NCBI GenBank assembly: GCA_964480945.1
Contig: CAYZRX010000102.1
Location: 1 to 10,040 of the forward strand
DNA length: 10,040 nt
From: VGWB01 sp964480945
GTDB lineage: Bacteria; Bacteroidota; Ignavibacteria; UBA10030
Direction of reading: 5' to 3'
Both the position numbers and the translations under genes were made by a program. Below, in pieces: positions 5,665 to 10,040 of this stretch (position 1 is the first letter of the stretch; every line of letters starts with the position of its first letter). The notes beneath the pieces are model-generated. The model did not search any database, was not told the origin of the DNA, and worked only from the letters and a program-made list of their open reading frames with translations.

Positions 5665-6999
5665 ATGAATCCACCCAACACTACTTTCACTCACGATTTC
5701 AATCGCCGCGACTTCCTTTCGATGGTCGGCAAGGGAGTCGGTCTGGCAGCGCTCTCATCAGCAACGGTCGGCGCGTGGCTCGAGAAGCTCCACGCGGCCA
5801 CGAAGCGAGTGGAGCATCTCTCGCCGGAAGAAGTCGCCATGAACGAGGATTTCTGGTACGACATCCAGAGGTCCTTTTCGGTCACCCGGGGCATCACGAA
5901 CCTGAACAACGGTGGGGTCTGCCCATCCCCCCGGATCGTCACGGAGGCATTCTGTCACTACACCTGGGAGCAGGAAGACGCAACGGCATACACCATGTGG
6001 TCGATCCTTGAGCCGCAGTGCGAGACGGTTCGCACGGGCCTGGCGGACGTCTTCGGGTGCGACCGGGAGGAGATCGCAATCACCCGCAACGCCTCCGAGT
6101 CGCTTGAGATCCTGCTCATGGGCCTGGACCTGAAATCAGGGGACGAGATCCTGACGACAACACAGGACTATCCACGCATGCTGACGACGCTCCGCCAACG
6201 CGAGCAACGCGAAGGATTGGTCCTCAAGATGATCCAGGTGCCGGTTGCGCCGAAGGACATCGACGACATCGCCGCCGCATTTGACAAAGCGATCAACGCA
6301 AGAACGCGCGTCATCCTTATGTCGCACGTCATCAATCTGACTGGCCAGATCACGCCGGTCAAGACGGTCTGCGATATCGCAAAACCCAAAGGCATCGAGG
6401 TCATCGTGGACGGCGCCCATTCCTTCGCGCACTTCGCTTTCAAGCAGAGCGATATCGGCTGCGATTATTTCGGCACCAGCCTGCACAAATGGCTTCTCGC
6501 GCCGAAGGGGACGGGATTGCTGTTCGTCAAACGCGACAAGATCGAAAAGATCTGGCCCTTGATGGCGGCCGACAAGAGTCAAAAGAACGATGTCCGGAAG
6601 TATGAGGAGATCGGGACTCACTCGGCGGCAATGAAGCTCGCAATCGGCGAGGCGATCCTCTTCCACAACGGCATCGGAGCGGACCGAAAAGAGGCCCGGC
6701 TGCGTTACCTCTCGCGATACTGGATGAACAAACTGAAGGACCTCCCGAACGTTCGCTTTCACACGTCGTGGGATCCGAAGCAGTCATGCGGCATCGCAAA
6801 CGTTGAAATCGTAGGAGTTGATCCCGGCGCCATTTCTTCCTACCTCATGGATAAGCACAAGATCATGACGGTAGCGATCATCCACCCCGAGTTCAAAGGC
6901 AATCGCATCACGCCGAACGTCTACACGACGCTGAAGGAACTCGACCGATTCTGTGACGTGATGGAGACGATCGCGAAGAAAGGGCTGCCGAAGAGCTAG
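5665..6999 (+). CDS. Tat-exported class V PLP-dependent aminotransferase-like enzyme
   Basis: This 444-residue protein starts with a twin-arginine signal: NRRDFLSMVGKG at 13-24, then a hydrophobic stretch to about 39 and a possible cleavage near LHA-A (42-45). The rest is a class V aminotransferase fold related to isopenicillin N epimerase and cysteine desulfurase/selenocysteine lyase proteins. Visible elements are NLNNGGVCPSP (79-89), TRNASESLE (140-148) for cofactor phosphate binding, IVDGAHSF (247-254) with D249 contacting the pyridine nitrogen, and SLHKW (272-276) with K275 as the Schiff-base lysine. The C-terminal RITPNVYTT (414-422) is like the substrate-binding end of the family. Length is normal. 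It probably has its own transcription unit, since 92 bases and a hairpin separate it from the thiolase. The substrate cannot be named; an amino acid epimerase, lyase or desulfurase are all possible. Confidence 0.85.
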   Translation: MNPPNTTFTHDFNRRDFLSMVGKGVGLAALSSATVGAWLEKLHAATKRVEHLSPEEVAMNEDFWYDIQRSFSVTRGITNLNNGGVCPSPRIVTEAFCHYTWEQEDATAYTMWSILEPQCETVRTGLADVFGCDREEIAITRNASESLEILLMGLDLKSGDEILTTTQDYPRMLTTLRQREQREGLVLKMIQVPVAPKDIDDIAAAFDKAINARTRVILMSHVINLTGQITPVKTVCDIAKPKGIEVIVDGAHSFAHFAFKQSDIGCDYFGTSLHKWLLAPKGTGLLFVKRDKIEKIWPLMAADKSQKNDVRKYEEIGTHSAAMKLAIGEAILFHNGIGADRKEARLRYLSRYWMNKLKDLPNVRFHTSWDPKQSCGIANVEIVGVDPGAISSYLMDKHKIMTVAIIHPEFKGNRITPNVYTTLKELDRFCDVMETIAKKGLPKS

Positions 7000-7000
7000 G

Positions 7001-7100
7001 NNNNNNNNNNNNNNNNNNNNNNNNNNNNNNNNNNNNNNNNNNNNNNNNNNNNNNNNNNNNNNNNNNNNNNNNNNNNNNNNNNNNNNNNNNNNNNNNNNNN
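7001..7100. other. Assembly gap (100 N)
   Basis: Exactly 100 undetermined bases join the aminotransferase end to the DUF2911 gene. A round number usually marks a scaffold join of unknown true length, so adjacency of these two genes is not proven. The start codon and first part of the DUF2911 signal peptide lie in this gap. Confidence 0.97.
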
Positions 7101-7925
7101 GTTCTCGTCGCGGCTCTGGCGAGCCACGAGGCGTTCTCTCAGGCCGCGCAGTCGCCGCCGCTACCGATGCTGCGAGTTCCTCGCGTCAGTCAGGGGGCGA
7201 AGATCACTCAGGTCATCGGCCTCAGCGACGTGACAATCTCCTATCATCGTCCCGGCGTGAAAGGAAGAGAGATCTGGGGCAAGCTCCTGCCGTACGGAGA
7301 AATCTGGCGGGCCGGAGCCAACGAGCCGACGCTCTTCACGTTCAGCGACGAGGTGATGATCGCAGGAAAGAAACTGAACGCAGGAACCTACCGGTTCGTC
7401 ACCATTCCCGGTCCGAAGGAGTGGACTGTCATCTTTAATTCGGAGGTGAAGAACTGGGGAACCGTGTATGAGCCGCAGTACGACACGCTCCGGTTTACGG
7501 TCACGCCGGAGACCGGCCCGCAGGAGGAGTGGCTGTCGTACAGCTTCACCGACCTCACGCCATCATCTGCGCGTGTTGTGCTGGCATGGGAGAAGATGCG
7601 GATCGGGTTCAAGATCGAGTTCAACACTCTGGCGAAGATGCAGTCTTCTGTCGGCACCTGGCAGGTCCTTAACGCCGCTGCCGGGTACGCCCTGTCGCAG
7701 AAGGTTTACCTGAACGAGGCAATGGGCTGGATCGCTCGCTCGATAGCACTGGACAAGAACCCGCGTAACCTGCAAACGAAGGCGGATCTGCTGGCTGAGG
7801 CGGGCAAGGTGGACGACGCGATTGCAACGGCGGAGGAAGCGGTGAAGTTGGCCAAGCAGCGCAATCCGAACGCAAACACTTCCGGCCTCGAAAAACGGAT
7901 CAGCGATTGGAAGGCGAAGAAGTAG
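7101..7925 (+). CDS. Exported DUF2911 protein, 5' end missing in the gap
   Basis: The frame is open from the first base after the gap, giving 274 visible residues. The first ones (VLVAALASHEAFSQAAQ) look like the end of a signal peptide, so the true start lies in the N run; the ATG at 7167 would remove the export signal and is not preferred. The DUF2911 domain covers about residues 30-170, with the signature YHRPGVKGREIWG, then LLPYGEIWRAGANEPT, then LNAGTYRFVTIP and EWTVIFN. This family is common in Bacteroidetes-like bacteria and has no established function. The tail (about 175-265) is helical and resembles tetratricopeptide repeats (YLNEAMGWIARSIALDKNPRN, then KADLLAEAGKVDDAIATAEE). The gene is followed 42 bases later by a strong terminator. 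Confidence 0.85.
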   Translation, partial: VLVAALASHEAFSQAAQSPPLPMLRVPRVSQGAKITQVIGLSDVTISYHRPGVKGREIWGKLLPYGEIWRAGANEPTLFTFSDEVMIAGKKLNAGTYRFVTIPGPKEWTVIFNSEVKNWGTVYEPQYDTLRFTVTPETGPQEEWLSYSFTDLTPSSARVVLAWEKMRIGFKIEFNTLAKMQSSVGTWQVLNAAAGYALSQKVYLNEAMGWIARSIALDKNPRNLQTKADLLAEAGKVDDAIATAEEAVKLAKQRNPNANTSGLEKRISDWKAKK

Positions 7926-7966
7926 CCCTGGCTCCAGCCAAGTTGCGACGGGCTTCAAGAGAAGTG

Positions 7967-7998
7967 AAAAGCCTCACCCGTTCATCGGTGAGGCTTTT
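7967..7998. terminator. Bidirectional intrinsic terminator
   Basis: AAAAGCCTCACC (7967-7978) pairs perfectly with GGTGAGGCTTTT (7987-7998) around an 8-base loop. The A tract on one side and T tract on the other let it work on both strands. It ends the DUF2911 transcript and could also stop transcription coming from the symporter side on the - strand. Confidence 0.88.
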
Positions 7999-8039
7999 CT
8001 GATGCAGAATTTCACACAAATTGCCAACCGGAGTCGCGG

Positions 8040-8061
8040 GCGATTCAGCAGATCGCTCTAC
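8040..8061 (-). repeat. Possible REP-like hairpin next to the transposase remnant
   Basis: Read on the - strand, GTAG (8061-8058) is followed by a small hairpin with arms GCGAT (8056-8052) and ATCGC (8044-8040). REP elements mobilised by REP-associated transposases typically carry a GTAG or GGAG tetranucleotide 5' of a hairpin, and this one lies at the 3' end of such a transposase remnant. The stem is only 5 bp, no second copy is seen in the window, and the GTAG overlaps the remnant's stop codon, so chance is a real possibility. Confidence 0.2.
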
Positions 8062-8291
8062 TCATCGATCAGACCCTCCTTCACGTACGACCATCGCCAA
8101 TCTTGCCATGGCCGACAGAATCGCGCCTTGACCGGATTCTGGAGAACATACCGGACTATTCGCTCGAGCTCAATATCGTCACGGACTACATGGTCATAGC
8201 TTTCGTGCTGCCAGAAGGCACCGCTGCGCCCGAGGATTCGATTCGCCTTGACCGCAGTAAACGCTTTCAACGATTGAAGAATCCAGTAGAG
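8058..8291 (-). pseudogene. REP-associated tyrosine (Y1/IS200-like) transposase, C-terminal remnant
   Basis: About 77 codons resemble the C-terminal half of REP-associated tyrosine transposases. Recognisable pieces are YWILQSLKAFTAVKANRILG, GAFWQHESYDHVVRD, ERIVRYVLQNPVKA and WQDWRWSYV. The SYDH tyrosine is the likely catalytic residue of this HUH/Y1 family. The N-terminal half with the HUH histidine motif is absent: similarity begins near 8291 and the frame upstream runs at once into the 3' end of the symporter gene (stop at 8311-8313). An ATG further upstream at 8369 lies inside the symporter and is not a credible start. The fragment therefore cannot encode an active transposase and is probably the leftover of an insertion whose 5' part was lost. 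It keeps an open frame with a TAG at 8060-8058. Confidence 0.82.
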
Positions 8292-8310
8292 CGAAGCGTC
8301 GCATCCGAAA

Positions 8311-10011
8311 TCAGGTGGATGGGGATCGCTTCGCCCGGACGAGCGGATTGAGGAGCAATGCCACCCCAATGACCATGAGGCATCCGATCACGTTATACCA
8401 GAGCCACGGGATTGAGGTGAAAGCAAAGCAGTAGAGCACCACGGCCTCCCCTGCAAACGCGGCCCAGAAGGTCGCCGTCCCGCCGATCCACTTCAGGTAG
8501 AACGCGATGAGGAAGATCGCGAGCATCGTCCCGTAGAAGAGCGACCCCAAAATGTTCACTGCCACGATGAGGGACCCGAGGTTGCTCGCATACTGGGCGA
8601 AGAAGATTGCATACACGCCCCAGAGTCCCATCGCCAGCCGGGAGACGAGCAAGTAGTGCTTCTCCTCCCCCTCCTTCTTGATATGTCTCTTGTACACATC
8701 GACGATCGTGCACGTCGCCAGCGCGCTGAGCTCGCCGGAGGTGGAGGACATCGAGGCCGCAAAGATGCAGGCGAACAACAGTCCGACCAAACCGAGAGGC
8801 AGGTATTTCATCACGAATGAAAGGAAAATGTAGTTCGTGTCGCTCGCCTCGACGGCGGGATCATTCTGCTTGATGACGGCGATTCCCTCAGCCCGGATGG
8901 CCTCGGCATTCTTCGACGCGGTTTCGACCGCTTCTCTGGCCTCGCGAAGAGCGTTCTTGTCACCCGAGTGTGTGGCCTCGATGTAGTGTCGGACGGCTTC
9001 AGCTTTGCCCTTAAAAGCATCGTCATACCGCCGCTCGATCGCCTGATATTCGTCCGCGTGCTGGCTCTGCTCAATCCGCCGGGTCTCGACGGGATTGAAG
9101 AAGAGCGGCGGGCGCTCAAATTGATAAAATACGAAGACCATGGCGCCGAGGAGGAGAATGAAAAACTGCATCGGCACTTTCGCCATGCCGTTGAACAAGA
9201 GGCCGAGCCGGCTCTGCGTCACCGATTTTCCCGTCAGATAGCGCTGAACCTGCGACTGGTCGGTCCCGAAATATGCAAGAGCGACGAACGTGCCGCCGAC
9301 GAGGCCGGACCAGAAGTTGTACTCGTTATGCAGGTCGAAGGAAAAGTCGATGACGTTGAGCCTTCCCATCCCCCCTGCGACGTGGAGCGCGTCGGTGAAG
9401 TCAACCCCCTTCGGCAGCAGGACGATCGTCATGATGAACGCAAGCACCATCCCGAACATAATAATGAGCAACTGCTGAAAGTCCGTCCAGTTCACGGCTT
9501 TCACTCCCCCCGTTGTGGTATAGATGATGATGATACCGCCGATCAGGGTGGAGGCAATTCGAATGTCCCATCCGAGCATAACCGAGAGGACAAGGGACGG
9601 AGCGTAGATCGTTATCCCGACCGCCAGCCCGCGCTGGATGAGAAAGATGATGCTCGTGAGCGTGCGCGTCTTCACGTCGAACCGGTGTTCGAGGTATTCG
9701 TAGGCAGTGTACACACCGAGCTTGTGGAAAATCGGGACGGCGGTGACGGAGAGGATGACCATCGCGATCGGGAGGCCAAAATAGAACTGCACGAACCTCA
9801 TTCCGTCCGTGTATGCTTGGCCCGGCGTTGAGGTGAAGGTGATCGCGCTCGCCTGTGTGGCCATGATCGAGAGCGCCACCGTATACCACCGCATTTGCCT
9901 GTCGGCAAGCAGGTAGCCTCTGATGCTCCGGGTTCCTCGACCTTTGTAGACTCCGTACAGCGCGATTGACAAAAGCGTGAGACCGAGAACAACCCAGTCG
10001 AGCGTTCTCAT
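8311..10011 (-). CDS. Sodium:solute symporter (SSS family) with charged insertion
   Basis: This 566-residue inner-membrane protein has the multi-helix layout of the SSS/SLC5 family, which imports small solutes (sugars, sialic acid, amino acids, carboxylates) with Na+. Characteristic segments are GRGTRSIRGYLLADRQMRW (24-42), ASAITFTSTPGQAY (54-67), YTAYEYLEHRF (101-111), YTTTGGVKAVNWTDFQQ (164-180) and FGTDQSQVQRYLT (248-260). AASMSSTSGELSALATCTIVDVY is at 418-440, where the serines of the first part probably line the Na2 sodium site. Between about 299 and 391 there is a highly charged, helix-prone insertion of about 90 residues. The ATG at 10011 overlaps the stop of an upstream gene by four bases, so it is probably translationally coupled. 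Substrate cannot be assigned. Confidence 0.88.
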   Translation of the reverse strand: MRTLDWVVLGLTLLSIALYGVYKGRGTRSIRGYLLADRQMRWYTVALSIMATQASAITFTSTPGQAYTDGMRFVQFYFGLPIAMVILSVTAVPIFHKLGVYTAYEYLEHRFDVKTRTLTSIIFLIQRGLAVGITIYAPSLVLSVMLGWDIRIASTLIGGIIIIYTTTGGVKAVNWTDFQQLLIIMFGMVLAFIMTIVLLPKGVDFTDALHVAGGMGRLNVIDFSFDLHNEYNFWSGLVGGTFVALAYFGTDQSQVQRYLTGKSVTQSRLGLLFNGMAKVPMQFFILLLGAMVFVFYQFERPPLFFNPVETRRIEQSQHADEYQAIERRYDDAFKGKAEAVRHYIEATHSGDKNALREAREAVETASKNAEAIRAEGIAVIKQNDPAVEASDTNYIFLSFVMKYLPLGLVGLLFACIFAASMSSTSGELSALATCTIVDVYKRHIKKEGEEKHYLLVSRLAMGLWGVYAIFFAQYASNLGSLIVAVNILGSLFYGTMLAIFLIAFYLKWIGGTATFWAAFAGEAVVLYCFAFTSIPWLWYNVIGCLMVIGVALLLNPLVRAKRSPST

Positions 10012-10040
10012 TCGAATGCCTTCATGAACGCGTAGAACAA
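10008..10040 (-). CDS. C-terminal end of a gene upstream of the symporter
   Basis: On the - strand the edge of the window carries an open frame reading LFYAFMKAFE and ending in TGA at 10010-10008. That stop shares ATGA with the symporter start. Ten residues are too few for a family call, but the 4-base overlap argues for a real operon partner whose identity could reveal the symporter's substrate. Confidence 0.45.
   Translation of the reverse strand: MFYAFMKAFE

Noticed and set aside
6136..6762. Open frame of 208 codons on the - strand
   Set aside because: It is antisense to the class V PLP enzyme and has no family features; it follows from the GC-rich codon use of the real gene.
8968..9831. 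Long open frame of 287 codons on the + strand
   Set aside because: It lies fully antisense to the sodium symporter, whose product is a clear family member. The antisense product is an extremely charged, low-complexity sequence with no recognisable domain.
1..10040. CRISPR array, tRNA or rRNA genes, phage or defence islands
   Set aside because: No regularly spaced repeats, no tRNA or rRNA-like segments, and no recognisable phage or defence proteins were found on either strand.

Overview
The window looks like a scaffold of a moderately GC-rich member of the Bacteroidetes/Chlorobi/Ignavibacteria (FCB) group, probably a metagenome-assembled genome. This rests on exported DUF4412, DUF1573 and DUF2911 proteins lying close together, several genes without a clear Shine-Dalgarno sequence, and a 100-base run of N typical of a scaffold gap. 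The taxonomic call is inference from gene content.

Layout on the + strand. Positions 90-2693 hold three acyl-CoA genes: a PaaG-type enoyl-CoA hydratase/isomerase, a single-domain 3-hydroxyacyl-CoA dehydrogenase (PaaH/Hbd type), and a diverged dehydrogenase paralogue that has lost the nucleotide-binding glycines and two catalytic residues. Positions 2722-5572 hold a compact cluster: DUF4412 protein, DUF1573 protein, membrane-anchored rhodanese, MauE/DoxX-like membrane protein, and a PaaJ/PcaF-type thiolase. The last four are joined by three successive 4-base stop/start overlaps. The thiolase is only 159 residues because about 240 internal residues are missing in frame. PaaG, PaaH and PaaJ would act together in the late, beta-oxidation-like part of phenylacetate degradation (isomerisation/hydration, oxidation, thiolysis). 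The genes between them instead look like an envelope thiol/redox or sulfur-handling module.

Positions 5665-6999 encode a class V PLP enzyme with a twin-arginine signal, so a predicted exported aminotransferase/lyase-like protein. A scaffold gap follows (7001-7100), then a DUF2911 protein whose 5' end is lost in the gap. A perfect 12-bp hairpin with flanking A and T tracts (7967-7998) is a good bidirectional terminator between convergent genes.

On the - strand, positions 8058-8291 are the C-terminal remnant of a REP-associated (Y1/IS200-like) transposase. It sits directly downstream of a sodium:solute symporter (8311-10011) that carries a large charged insertion. The symporter start overlaps the end of another gene that runs off the right edge.

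No rRNA, tRNA, CRISPR array or complete mobile element was seen. The best leads are the truncated thiolase, the degenerate dehydrogenase paralogue, and the overlapping redox gene cluster with cysteine motifs in three consecutive proteins.
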